Part shown: in pieces, positions 36,122 to 45,000 of the stretch
Layout of the letters: each line of letters opens with the position of its first letter
How positions within the stretch are numbered: the first letter of the stretch is position 1
Origin: Thiohalobacter thiocyanaticus
GTDB lineage: Bacteria > Pseudomonadota > Gammaproteobacteria > Thiohalobacterales > Thiohalobacteraceae
DNA length: 64,000 nt
Assembly (NCBI RefSeq): GCF_003932505.1
Contig: NZ_QZMU01000001.1
Span: 496,001-560,000 of the forward strand
Reading direction: 5' to 3'
Notes under the pieces: model-generated
Seen by the model: only the letters and a program-made list of their open reading frames with translations
Told to the model about the DNA's origin: nothing
Database searches by the model: none
Position numbers and translations under genes: made by a program

Positions 36122-36408
36122 TTACTAATGAGAACGTAAGTTAGACGACACTCAGCCGTTGTGCGCTCACGTAGGCCAAGGCAGCGAAGCGCCGCTGTAG
36201 CACTCCTACAGCAAGCTTCGATAACACAGGCCTACGTGAGCACACAACGGCCTGTCCTTCGTAAAATCAGATCGTTAGGGGCTTCAAGCCGCGTCCGCCT
36301 CGGCGTTGCGGCGCTTGGCAAGGGCCAGGCCATTCCCGGCGCACCGCGCCTTGATGCAGACGCGGCTTGAAGCCCTGAGTGTCATCTAACTTACGTTCTC
36401 ATTAGTAA
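36122..36408. mobile_element. 287-bp element with 34-bp inverted ends and two 97-nt hairpins
   Basis: The ends TTACTAATGAGAACGTAAGT... (36122-36155) and 36375-36408 are inverted with one mismatch in 34. Directly inside lie two self-complementary blocks. 36155-36251 has 23-bp arms GCCGTTGTGCGCTCACGTAG... and an inner stem GCTGTAG/CTACAGC; 36279-36375 has perfect 17-bp arms GGGCTTCAAGCCGCGTC. A 27-nt spacer separates them. The whole can fold into a three-way junction. No transposase, no credible ORF and no clear target duplication is visible. MITE-like is the best guess. It lies in the 598-bp gap upstream of the AEC gene. Confidence 0.8.
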
Positions 36409-36448
36409 CCCAATCAGTGCATATATTGCGGTTGTCATAGCCGCCATC

Positions 36449-36517
36449 GTCATCCCGGCGAAGGCCGGGATCCAGGGACCACGGCGGTATCTGGATTCCG
36501 GCCTTCGCCGGAATGAC
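36449..36517. repeat. Palindromic repeat GTCATCCCGGCGAAGG, copy 2
   Basis: The arms GTCATCCCGGCGAAGGCCGG and CCGGCCTTCGCCGGAATGAC enclose a spacer of about 29 bp. The rest of the gap to 36661 shows nothing recognisable. Confidence 0.83.
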
Positions 36518-36661
36518 GGAAAACAAGCCCTGGCTGTCTGCTGAACTCCAGCCACTGGACTGTCACGCAAGCTTCACCCTGAAAATACAGAACTTCGCGT
36601 GATCGGAAGTGATTTTTTATGCAACTGCCAGGTTAATCAGTGGTTTTCTGGCATGCCGTGC

Positions 36662-37276
36662 TCAGGGGCGCGCGTCGGCCAGCCGCTGCAGCCACTCCGC
36701 ACTCATCTGTTCCAATGCGCTGTGAAACAGTTCCACCGTGGTGTGCATGGAAGCATCTCCCGTATCGACGGACAGGGTCCGGCTCAGCTCGCTCACGGCC
36801 AGGCGCTCGCCCGTGTCGCGGTCGTGCAGTTCGAACGCCAGTGCCACCTCCACGCCGGCGCCCTGCGCTCCCCGGATCTGGTCGAAGCGCTCGAGCCGGG
36901 TATGCAGCCGGTACCGTGCCGCGCCGGCATAGTCCTCCTCCAGCACCCGGTCAGCCAGGCCGGTGGCCGTGAGATAGTCGACCAGATAGGCCTGCAACAA
37001 CCGCGGCGGGCTCTCGCTCCAGTAATGATAGTGATGGCGCCGCAGCTGCAGCGGCTGCTCAGCCGTGCGATAGACGATGGCACGGTCCTGGTACAGAGCC
37101 GGCGTCTCCACCACGGCGACCACCAGGCCGCCGGTCAGCAACGGCCGGTTCAGGCGGGATGCGGGTTCGGCCCGGGCCAGTCTGTAGTAACTGTCCTCGG
37201 GCACGGCGGCGGGACCGGCGCAGCCACCGGCCAGCAGCGCCATAACCAGACTGAACACTGTAACTATGCTGCGCAT
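36662..37276 (-). CDS. ABC-type transport auxiliary lipoprotein (PqiC/MlaB-linked family)
   Basis: A 204-residue lipoprotein: the signal peptide ends at lipobox LAGGC (Cys about 19). The mature part has YYRLA and LQLRRHHYHYWSESPPRLLQ, typical of PqiC-like auxiliary proteins that partner MCE systems at the outer membrane. It follows the MCE gene by 2 bp and is the last gene of the operon. Confidence 0.83.
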   Translation of the reverse strand: MRSIVTVFSLVMALLAGGCAGPAAVPEDSYYRLARAEPASRLNRPLLTGGLVVAVVETPALYQDRAIVYRTAEQPLQLRRHHYHYWSESPPRLLQAYLVDYLTATGLADRVLEEDYAGAARYRLHTRLERFDQIRGAQGAGVEVALAFELHDRDTGERLAVSELSRTLSVDTGDASMHTTVELFHSALEQMSAEWLQRLADARP

Positions 37277-37278
37277 CC

Positions 37279-38214
37279 CTACTCCTCGTCCGTCTGCGGC
37301 CGACCCCGGATCAGCAGGCCCGGATTGCCGCGGATCTGGCGGCTGAACTCGTTCATGTTGCGGCTGGCCTGGCGCAGGTCGTGCAAGATGGCATCGATGG
37401 CGCGGGCCGAGGCCTCCACCGAACGGCGCAGGCCCACCACGCTGCGCCGCACATCGGCATCGTTGTCGCGCACCATCGCGTGGGCATCATCGAGCAGCGC
37501 ATCCAGCGCCTGCTGCGAGGCCTGCAGGCCGCGACTCAGTCCGGCCAGGTCGCGGCTCATATCATCGACGTTGACCAGGATGCTGTCCACCCGCGTCTCG
37601 GTCTCCTCATCCAGCATGGATTCCAGCCGCGCGGCGCTGTTGTCCAGCCGGCCGACCATGGACTCCAGCCCGCCGAGGATGTCCGGCAGCCGGGCCTGCA
37701 CCTCGCCGCCGATGCCGCTGACCTGGGTGTTCAGATTGTCCAGCAGCGGCCGCAGGCTGTCGCGGGTCAGCCCGCCGACCTCGGCGGCCACCTGGTTGAG
37801 CACGGCGAACACATCCTCCGCCGGGGCGCCGGCGATGGCCGCGCCCGGTTCCAGGTAGCGGGTGCTCGCTCCCTCCGCGATCTCGATCACGGTATCGCCC
37901 AGCAGGCCGGTGGCATGGATCCGGGCCTGGCTGTCTTCGGGGATCTGCCAGTCGCGGCGGATCAGGAGCTCCACCCGGTAGCGGGTACCCTGTCCGGTCT
38001 GCTCCGGCACCAGCCGCTCGACATAACCGACCTGGTAGCCCTCGTAGGTGACATGGGTGCCCTTGCCCAGCCCGGCGATGTTGTCGAAATGGACATGATA
38101 GGGCTCGGCCTGGCCGACCCGGCCGGTGATCTTGTACAGCGCCGCCAGCAGCACCGCCAGGCTGATCAGGGTGAACAACCCCACCAGGAAATAATTGATA
38201 TTGTCTCTACGCAT
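37279..38214 (-). CDS. MCE/MlaD-family lipid-transport protein
   Basis: A 311-residue periplasmic protein anchored by one N-terminal TM (about 7-27). The MCE domain (about 38-115) contains GLGKGTHVTYEGYQVGYVE. The rest (about 130-295) is a long helical, heptad-rich region, suggesting a tube or needle across the periplasm, longer than E. coli MlaD (183). Part of a permease-ATPase-MCE-lipoprotein operon for phospholipid traffic. Confidence 0.9.
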   Translation of the reverse strand: MRRDNINYFLVGLFTLISLAVLLAALYKITGRVGQAEPYHVHFDNIAGLGKGTHVTYEGYQVGYVERLVPEQTGQGTRYRVELLIRRDWQIPEDSQARIHATGLLGDTVIEIAEGASTRYLEPGAAIAGAPAEDVFAVLNQVAAEVGGLTRDSLRPLLDNLNTQVSGIGGEVQARLPDILGGLESMVGRLDNSAARLESMLDEETETRVDSILVNVDDMSRDLAGLSRGLQASQQALDALLDDAHAMVRDNDADVRRSVVGLRRSVEASARAIDAILHDLRQASRNMNEFSRQIRGNPGLLIRGRPQTDEE

Positions 38215-38232
38215 TCTTTATCAACCGGCATC

Positions 38233-39063
38233 CTAAGATCTGGTCAGTCGTTGCAGATAATCCTCGGCGTCCAGCTGCAGCGCCTCGGGACGGCGCTGCA
38301 GCAGGGCCTGGACCCGGGTGTGGGCGGTGGCACGCACCGCCCCGGTGGTATCGGTCATGAGAATCCGGCCGCGATCCAGCACCGTGATGCGGTCGGCGAT
38401 CTTGAACGCACTCTCCAGCTCATGCGTGACCACCACGACGGTGATCTTCATGATGTCGCGCAGGCGGATGATCAGCTCGTCGAGTTCGGCCGAGACCACC
38501 GGGTCCAGTCCGGCCGAGGGCTCGTCGAAGAACAGCAGCTCCGGGTCCATGACGATGGCCCGGGCCAGCGCCGCGCGCTTGACCATGCCGCCTGAGAGCT
38601 GGTTGGGCAGCAGATCCTCGAAGCCGGCCAGGTTGACCACCTCCAGCTTCATGCGGGTCATGATGCGGATGGTGTTCTCGTCCAGCCGGGTGTGTTCGCG
38701 CAGCGGAAAGGCGACGTTGTCCTCTACCGTCATGGAACTGAACAGGGCCCCGCCCTGGAAGGACACGCCGATGCGACGGCGCAGGGCCAGCATCTCGCGC
38801 TCGCCGAGCCGGGCGATGTCCTGACCGAACAGGCGCACCTGCCCGGCCACCGGTTGATTCAGACCCAGCAGGTGGCGCAGCAGGGTGGATTTGCCCGAGC
38901 CACTGCCGCCCATGATCACGTGAATCTCGCCGGCGCGGATGGTCAGGTCGATATCCTCCAGCACGGTCTGCTCACCGTAGCGGGCACCGAGCCCCTCCAC
39001 CTCGACCACCGGCTGCCCCGGTTCGATGCGTTCGCGTGTGCCCGACATCGCCGCCGCTCCCAT
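38233..39063 (-). CDS. MCE-system ABC ATPase (MlaF-like)
   Basis: A 276-residue ATP-binding subunit: Walker A GGSGSGKST, signature LSGGMVKRAALARA, Walker B LLFFDEPSAGLD, H-loop VVVTHE. It energises the MlaE-like permease. ATG 39063 lies 1 bp after the permease stop; ATG 39048 (GGGAG at 8 bases) is an equally good start and gives 271 residues. Confidence 0.92.
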   Translation of the reverse strand: MGAAAMSGTRERIEPGQPVVEVEGLGARYGEQTVLEDIDLTIRAGEIHVIMGGSGSGKSTLLRHLLGLNQPVAGQVRLFGQDIARLGEREMLALRRRIGVSFQGGALFSSMTVEDNVAFPLREHTRLDENTIRIMTRMKLEVVNLAGFEDLLPNQLSGGMVKRAALARAIVMDPELLFFDEPSAGLDPVVSAELDELIIRLRDIMKITVVVVTHELESAFKIADRITVLDRGRILMTDTTGAVRATAHTRVQALLQRRPEALQLDAEDYLQRLTRS

Positions 39064-39064
39064 G

Positions 39065-39853
39065 TCAGCGGCTCAGAAACAGGGTGAAGAGCATGTCGGC
39101 AATGACGATGGCGGCGATGCACAGAACCACCGAGCGGGTGGTCGAATGGCCGATGCCATCCGCCCCGCCCCGTGCCATGAAGCCGTTGGTGCAGCCCACC
39201 AGCGCGATCAGCACGGCGAACACCAGGCTCTTGACCAGGCCCTGCATGACATCGGCCACCTCCAGGTAGGCGATCACGGCCTCCCAGTAACTGGCCAGGC
39301 TGAAGTGCAGCTTGAGCACGCACAGCAGCCCGCCGCCGGTCAGGGCCATGAGGTTGGCCAGGATGGTCAGCGCCGGCACCATCACCAGCATCGCCAGCAG
39401 GATGGGCGCGACCAGGTAGCGCACCGGGTTCACCCCCAGCACCCGCAGGGCGTCGATCTCCTGCGACATCTGCATCGAACCGATGCGCGCGGCGATGGCA
39501 GAACCCGAGCGCCCCGCCACCACGATGCCAACGATCAGGGCGCCGAACTCGCGCGTGATCGACAGCGCCAGGCCCGGGATGACCTGGGACTCGGCGCCGA
39601 AGTCCTTGAGGGTGTAGACGCCCTGCAGGGCCATCATCACCCCGTTGGCAAAGGCCAGGATGGCGACGATGGGAATGGCCGCCACGCCGATCCGCATCAT
39701 CTCGGTGACCACGGCGCGCAGCCGCACCGGCTGGCCGCGCAGCACCCCCGCCACCAGCCAGTACAGGCTCTCGGCCAGCAGCAGGGCGGCATAGCCGAAC
39801 TCGTCGATGCCGCGCGCTACGCGCCGGCCCAGGTTTTCGGTCAGGGCATACAC
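39065..39853 (-). CDS. MCE-system ABC permease (MlaE-like)
   Basis: A 262-residue inner-membrane protein with five or six hydrophobic segments and the MlaE-family core VVAGRSGSAIAARIGSMQMS and EIDALRVLGVNPVRYLVAP. First gene of the operon. The upstream 217 bp hold two palindromic repeats rather than an obvious promoter. Confidence 0.93.
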   Translation of the reverse strand: MYALTENLGRRVARGIDEFGYAALLLAESLYWLVAGVLRGQPVRLRAVVTEMMRIGVAAIPIVAILAFANGVMMALQGVYTLKDFGAESQVIPGLALSITREFGALIVGIVVAGRSGSAIAARIGSMQMSQEIDALRVLGVNPVRYLVAPILLAMLVMVPALTILANLMALTGGGLLCVLKLHFSLASYWEAVIAYLEVADVMQGLVKSLVFAVLIALVGCTNGFMARGGADGIGHSTTRSVVLCIAAIVIADMLFTLFLSR

Positions 39854-39873
39854 AACAGATCTCTCATGAACAC

Positions 39874-39957
39874 GTCATTGCGAGGCGCGCAGCGCCGCGG
39901 CAATCTCCTACCGGCTGATTCCGCATTACGAGATTGCCGCGCTTCGCTCGCAATGAC
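39874..39957. repeat. Palindromic repeat GTCATTGCGAG, copy 2
   Basis: The arms GTCATTGCGAGGCGCGCAGC...GGCAATCTC and GAGATTGCCGCGC...CTCGCAATGAC, upstream of the MlaE-like gene. Confidence 0.85.
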
Positions 39958-39967
39958 GGAAGAAAGC

Positions 39968-40041
39968 GTAGGTCGGGTTAGCGCAGCGTAACCCGACACG
40001 GACCGGCGTCGGATTACGCCCTTCGGGCTAATCCGACCTAC
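39968..40041. repeat. Palindromic repeat GTAGGTCGGGTTAGC, copy 3
   Basis: The arms GTAGGTCGGGTTAGCGCAGC... and ...GGGCTAATCCGACCTAC. It lies 10 bp from the neighbouring palindrome. The two fill the gap between the STAS and MlaE-like genes. Confidence 0.85.
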
Positions 40042-40070
40042 AGGACTGACATTTTCCACCAACATCCCAA

Positions 40071-40400
40071 CTACACCGCCGGACAGGCGTCGATGCCGGA
40101 GTAGATGCTGAACACCGTATCCAGCCGCGCCAGCCGCAGCACATTCATGGCCGCCTCGCTGACACCGATCAGGGCAAAGGCCAGGCCGTTCGCACGCGCC
40201 TTCTGCAGGCCCTCGACCAGGCTGGCCACGCCGGAGCTGTCGATGTAGCTTACGGCGGACAGATCCACCAGTGTGGGCTTGCCCTCCTCCAGACAACCGA
40301 GGATCAGCTCGCGCGCCTGCGGCGAACTGTACAGGTCGATCTCGCCCTGCAGCGAAACCACGGCATAGCCCTTGTCCAGATTCACCTCGGCGTGCGTCAT
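40071..40400 (-). CDS. STAS-domain anti-anti-sigma factor antagonist
   Basis: A 109-residue STAS protein. LVDLSAVSYIDSSGVASLVE carries the phosphorylatable Ser in DSSG. It would be the switch component bound by the RsbW-like kinase and dephosphorylated by the PP2C protein. ATG 40400 has AGGAAAG upstream and overlaps the kinase stop (ATGA). Confidence 0.9.
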   Translation of the reverse strand: MTHAEVNLDKGYAVVSLQGEIDLYSSPQARELILGCLEEGKPTLVDLSAVSYIDSSGVASLVEGLQKARANGLAFALIGVSEAAMNVLRLARLDTVFSIYSGIDACPAV

Positions 40401-40825
40401 CTTTCCTGTCCACATTCCCTGTATACCCGCATACACATGCGGTTGCCCTCGGGTGAGGGCCGGTATTCCATGCCGTCCAGGACGCACTGCATGAAGTGCA
40501 TCCCGAGCCCGCCCGGGCGCAGCTGTTCCAGCGGCCGCGGCTGCAATTGCTCGATTGCCACGCCCTGCCCCCAGTCGGTCAGCTCGAACGCCAGTCCCGC
40601 CTCCAGCGCGTAGGCCTCCAGCACCACCGGCCCCGGCTCGCGCCCGGCGTAGGCATGCTGGATGACATTGGCGCAGGCCTCATTGACCGCCAGCACCACG
40701 GCATCGCGCTGCTCCGGGGCGAAGCCGGCGCCCGCGGCCAGGTCCCGCAGCAGACAGCGCAGCAGCTGCAGCCGCTCGGGCAGGGCGTCGAACTCGATCC
40801 GCAGCAATCGGGTCGCTTCATTCAT
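40397..40825 (-). CDS. RsbW-like serine kinase (anti-sigma/anti-switch)
   Basis: A 142-residue HATPase_c protein of the RsbW/SpoIIAB type. The N-box VVLAVNEACANVIQHAY and the G-box GGLGMHFMQCVLD are visible. It overlaps the PP2C gene upstream and the STAS gene downstream by 4 bases each, so all three should be made together. Confidence 0.9.
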   Translation of the reverse strand: MNEATRLLRIEFDALPERLQLLRCLLRDLAAGAGFAPEQRDAVVLAVNEACANVIQHAYAGREPGPVVLEAYALEAGLAFELTDWGQGVAIEQLQPRPLEQLRPGGLGMHFMQCVLDGMEYRPSPEGNRMCMRVYRECGQER

Positions 40826-42531
40826 TCTGATGTCGTCAGATCCACGGCCAGCAGGGTCAGATCGTCACGCGGACTGCCGCTGGCAGGGATGACCGCGCCC
40901 ATGATCCGATGCAAACGCTGTTCCAGTTCCAGATGGCGCTCGCGCCGGATCAGCGCGGCCAGGCCCTCAAGTTCCAGCGGCGCGCCCTGGACCTCGGCCT
41001 CGATCAGGCCGTCGGTGAACAGATACAGCTCGCCGGCAGTGAGATCGAATTCCACCGCGGGAAACCTTCCCTCCGGCAGCACCCCCAGCGGCGGGGCCTG
41101 GGCCGGAAATTCGCGCAGCGCCCCGTCGGGCCCGGCCTGCAGGGCCGGCAGATGCCCGGCATTGGCCAGTTTTCCCTGCCCACTGTGAACATCGTAAATG
41201 CCGATGATCATGGTCACGAACATGCCGCGGATGGTGCTTTCGGCGATCTCCCGGTTGAGCGTGGCCAGCAGCACGGAGGGGTCCAGCACCACCTTGCCCA
41301 GGCAGTGGAACAGGCTGCTGGCCTTGGCCATCAGCAGGGCGGCGTTCATCCCCTTGCCGGAAACATCGGCAATGGCGAAGTACACCTGCTCGTTGCGTGT
41401 CGGGAAATAGTCATAGAAATCGCCGGATAACCGGCGGGCGGAGTGATTGACGCCGATAACCTGACCCCGTGGCACCTCGCGCCGGGGCATCAGGCTGCAC
41501 TGCACCTCGCGGGCCAGGGTCAGTTCCCGCTCCAGCTCCACGGCGAAGCGGTTGCGCTCGTCCAGGGCGCGTTCCAGCTCCAGGGTCATTTCCTGGAAGC
41601 TGAGATTGTCCTCGGCCAGGCGCAGATTGGCCGCGCGCATGATTTCGCCCAGGCCGGTCTGGTGTTCGATCGGCAGGTTCATGGCCTGGGCGGCCTCGGC
41701 CATGACCTGATTGATGCGTTCGAGCAGGGCATCGGTGGCGGCGGTATCCAGCCCCCAGCCGGCCAGCAGCAGCTCGCGGCAGCGGCGGATGACACCACGG
41801 CTGTCATCGGCGGTATAGACCGCGGCCAGCCAGTCGGCGCTCTGCGCCAGCCGGCACAGCGACTGCACATGCGGTTCCAGATCCGTCATCACCGGCGCAT
41901 GATGCAGACCGATGACCTCGGCCAGGTCATCGGGCAGTGCCCACTGCCGGGCAAGTTCCTGGCCGATCTGGGCATGGGTCATCCCGAACAGGGTGCGTTC
42001 GGCCTGGAGTCTTGCATCGGGATCGAGCGGACGCAGACAGGCCCATTCATGGCTGCGGTCCGGACGCAGATAGAAACCGATGAGCAGACCGAAGTCCTGC
42101 AGCAACCCGACCGTGAAGGCCTCGTCGCCGTCCAGGCCCACCTCGGCGGCCAGCAGCCGGGCGGCGACGCCGCGGCGCAGGGCATCCTCCCAGAAAGCCG
42201 CCAGGTCCAGCCCCGGGATGGCGTCCTCGCGTACCGCATCGCGCATGGCCAGGCACAGTGACAGGTTGCGCAGGTTGCGATGCCCCAGGAGGGAGACGGC
42301 ATGGGCAATGCTCTTGACCTGGCTGCGCAGGGCGAAGAAGGAGGAGTTGGACAGACGCAGCAGCTCGGCGCTCAGCTTGGGCAGACGCTCGATCAGCTCG
42401 GCCAGCTGCGGATTGTCGATGGCCGGATCGCTGCACGCCTGCACCACCTGCAGCGCCTCGCGCGGCGGGGCGGGCAGATCGGAAGGCCGGATCCGTTCCA
42501 GTTGTAGTGCCGTCACAGGCTCACTGTTCAT
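40822..42531 (-). CDS. HDOD-PP2C (SpoIIE/RsbU-type) phosphatase
   Basis: A 569-residue signalling protein. The N-terminal HDOD domain (about 20-230; LSNSSFFALRSQVKSI, AVSLLGHRNLRNLSL) is a non-catalytic HD relative. A coiled coil (about 290-340) leads to a PP2C domain (about 350-565; SGDFYDYF, FAIADVSGKGMNAALLMA, LYLFTDGLIEA, PRDDLTLLAVDL). The metal-binding Asp residues appear intact. First gene of the partner-switching operon. The fusion replaces the receiver domain that usually controls such phosphatases. Confidence 0.9.
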   Translation of the reverse strand: MNSEPVTALQLERIRPSDLPAPPREALQVVQACSDPAIDNPQLAELIERLPKLSAELLRLSNSSFFALRSQVKSIAHAVSLLGHRNLRNLSLCLAMRDAVREDAIPGLDLAAFWEDALRRGVAARLLAAEVGLDGDEAFTVGLLQDFGLLIGFYLRPDRSHEWACLRPLDPDARLQAERTLFGMTHAQIGQELARQWALPDDLAEVIGLHHAPVMTDLEPHVQSLCRLAQSADWLAAVYTADDSRGVIRRCRELLLAGWGLDTAATDALLERINQVMAEAAQAMNLPIEHQTGLGEIMRAANLRLAEDNLSFQEMTLELERALDERNRFAVELERELTLAREVQCSLMPRREVPRGQVIGVNHSARRLSGDFYDYFPTRNEQVYFAIADVSGKGMNAALLMAKASSLFHCLGKVVLDPSVLLATLNREIAESTIRGMFVTMIIGIYDVHSGQGKLANAGHLPALQAGPDGALREFPAQAPPLGVLPEGRFPAVEFDLTAGELYLFTDGLIEAEVQGAPLELEGLAALIRRERHLELEQRLHRIMGAVIPASGSPRDDLTLLAVDLTTSE

Positions 42532-42624
42532 CCCTGCTTCCCATTCCGTGCGTTTCAGTATGTTGTCCCGTAGGAAACCTCAATAAACATCCAGCCGCAC
42601 GGCCCGTTACATTCTAATTTTGTG

Positions 42625-45000
42625 TCATCGGTCGAACCCTCCCGCGCGGCCGGCCGGCGCAAACAGCGTCTGCACAGGCCCGGGTCGACCGTACCAGTAG
42701 CCCTGGCCGTAATCCACGCCCAGTTCCCGCAGCCGTTCATGCACGGCCTCGCTTTCGACGAACTCGGCGATGGTACGCATGCCGATCACTCGCGCCACAT
42801 CCACAATGGCCCTGACCATGGCCTGGTCGACCTCGCTCGACAGGATATTGCTGATGAAGGCCCCGTCTATCTTGACATAATTCACCGGCAGGTTCTTCAG
42901 GTAGGAGAAGGTACTCACCCCGGTACCGAAATCATCCAATGCGAACTTGCAGCCCTGTGCCCGCAGCGTCTCGATCAACCGCAGCGCGCGATCCAGGTTG
43001 TTCACCACCGCGGTCTCGGTGATCTCGAAGCACAACAGCGAGCTCTCGCCCTCCAGGCGGGCGACCTGCTCACTGAGGAAATCGAGAAAGGCATCCTCAT
43101 TGATGGACTGGCCGGACAGGTTGATCGACAGCGCCAGCCGCCGCCCTGCCTGCAACTGCGTCTGCAGGACATCCACCGCTTCACGGACCACCCAGCGATC
43201 CAGCGCGGCCATGAGCTGGTACCGTTCCAGCGCCGGCAGGAAGGCCCCCGGTGGAATATGTCCTCCCTGCCCGTCGCGCATGCGCACCAGGATTTCGTAA
43301 CGCTTCAGCTCAGAGCCGCTGGCGACCGGCAGGATGGGCTGGGCAAACAGTTCCAGCCCGTCTTCCTCCAGGGCCCGGCGCACGGCGGCGATCATGTGCA
43401 TTTCCTCCTTGCGCCGGTGCAGTTCCTCGTCATCCGGGCGATAGACATGGATGCGATTGCGCCCGTCCTCCTTGGCGGCGTAACAGGCCATATCGGCCGC
43501 GGCCAGTACTTCGGCGGCACTGGAGACCCCTGCCTGCACCGGGGCCAGACCGATGCTCACCCCGATCTGGAAGGAACGCCCCTCCCAGACAAAGCGGAAT
43601 TCGTTGACCAGGGTGCGGACCTTCTCGGCCGTCTGCAGCGCCAGTTCCAGCGGGCAGTGATACAGCAGCAGTCCGAACTCGTCCCCGCCCAGCCGGGCCA
43701 GTACGTCTGACTTGCGCATGGCCCCCTCCAGCCGCGCGGTCAGATTACGCAGCAGCAGGTCGCCGGCGGCATGCCCGCAGGTATCGTTGACGACCTTGAA
43801 CTGATCCAGGTCGAGATAACACAGGGTATGTTCATGACCATCCCGGGTCGAGCGTTCCAGCAGCCGTTGCAGTTCATGATCCAGTTCGCGCCGATTGTAC
43901 AGACCGGTCAGGGGATCGTGACTGGCCTGATAGCTCAGTTCGTGCTGCAGGGCGCGCGCCTCGCTCATGTCATGCATGATCATGACCGCGCCGCGAACCC
44001 GGCCGTCGTGGTCGCGGATGGGCGCGACGGCGGGGTCGACCGGCACTGGCATGCCGTCGCGCCGGATCAGCACACAGTGCTGCTGCATGTCGACGACCTG
44101 GTTGGTATCGATGCACTGGCTGACCGGATCCGCGATAAAGGTGCCGTCGTCTTCGTGCGCCAGTCGCATCACCTCACCGATCGGTTGCTGCTCGCCGTAG
44201 CCGGGAGCAATGCCGGTCAACTTCCGCGCCGCGGGATTCATGTAGGTGATCCGCCCCTGCTCATCCGTGGTCACCACGGCGTCGGCGATGGAATGCAGCG
44301 TGACCTCGGCCAGCTCACGCGAACGCCGGGCCTCGTTTTCTGAGGCGATCAGCCGGCGGATGGCCTCGTTGACGAAGCCGCCGAGATAACCCAGCTCGTC
44401 ATGACGCGACTCGTCGAAGCTGACACTGGTATCCCCGGCCGAGATGGCCCGGGCCGACTCCGCCATCCGGGTCATGGGCCGGGTCAGCATGCGTTCCAGG
44501 ACCAGCTTGAGACCGACCCCCAGCAGCAGCAGTATCACGCCCAGCCCCAGCAGCAGCCGGCTGCGCTCCTGGTGCACCACCGCAGCCAGATCGGGAAAGT
44601 GCAGGCGCAGTTCCGTCGTGTCGGCTCCACCGGAGGCATTGTGCAGATACAGCCGGCGACGATGGACCTGGAGCTCGCCCCCGCTGCCGGTTCCCTGATC
44701 GATCCAGACATTCAGTCCACCCGCCTCAGCCGCCTCGAAATACAGCGGCGGATAGATCCCCTGACCCGGATTGAACAGGGCATTCAACTTGGCGGGCTTC
44801 AGGCCGTCCTCCCCGACCTGCAGTGCTTCCAGCCGGTGGGCCAGGCTGTCGCTGAGCAGTTCGCGCCATTCGCGGGTGGCGGATTCCTTGTCGTGCAGAA
44901 ACAGACCCGCGAAGACCAGCCCGATCACCACCAGTCCCCAGAAGACGATGACGGTGACCTTGCTGGACAGCGGCGAGGTCAGATTCTGCGGACTGTTCAT
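42625..45000 (-). CDS. Membrane PAS-GGDEF-EAL c-di-GMP regulator
   Basis: A 791-residue protein: TM1 (about 15-35), a periplasmic segment of about 105 residues, TM2 (about 145-165), HAMP, PAS (about 230-350), GGDEF (LARLGGDEF with inhibitory site RKSD) and EAL (first motif EIL; DDFGTGVST, YVKID and AEFVES present). Both activities look possible. ATG 45000 overlaps the stop of the small membrane protein (ATGA), and an extension to 45339 would only shadow that gene. Confidence 0.9.
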   Translation of the reverse strand: MNSPQNLTSPLSSKVTVIVFWGLVVIGLVFAGLFLHDKESATREWRELLSDSLAHRLEALQVGEDGLKPAKLNALFNPGQGIYPPLYFEAAEAGGLNVWIDQGTGSGGELQVHRRRLYLHNASGGADTTELRLHFPDLAAVVHQERSRLLLGLGVILLLLGVGLKLVLERMLTRPMTRMAESARAISAGDTSVSFDESRHDELGYLGGFVNEAIRRLIASENEARRSRELAEVTLHSIADAVVTTDEQGRITYMNPAARKLTGIAPGYGEQQPIGEVMRLAHEDDGTFIADPVSQCIDTNQVVDMQQHCVLIRRDGMPVPVDPAVAPIRDHDGRVRGAVMIMHDMSEARALQHELSYQASHDPLTGLYNRRELDHELQRLLERSTRDGHEHTLCYLDLDQFKVVNDTCGHAAGDLLLRNLTARLEGAMRKSDVLARLGGDEFGLLLYHCPLELALQTAEKVRTLVNEFRFVWEGRSFQIGVSIGLAPVQAGVSSAAEVLAAADMACYAAKEDGRNRIHVYRPDDEELHRRKEEMHMIAAVRRALEEDGLELFAQPILPVASGSELKRYEILVRMRDGQGGHIPPGAFLPALERYQLMAALDRWVVREAVDVLQTQLQAGRRLALSINLSGQSINEDAFLDFLSEQVARLEGESSLLCFEITETAVVNNLDRALRLIETLRAQGCKFALDDFGTGVSTFSYLKNLPVNYVKIDGAFISNILSSEVDQAMVRAIVDVARVIGMRTIAEFVESEAVHERLRELGVDYGQGYWYGRPGPVQTLFAPAGRAGGFDR

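Noticed and set aside
36122..36408. Integron attC site, because GTTAGAC and ATCTAAC occur in the inverted ends
   Set aside because: The core-like motifs are in the reverse order for attC, the element is too long, and no cassettes or integrase lie nearby.
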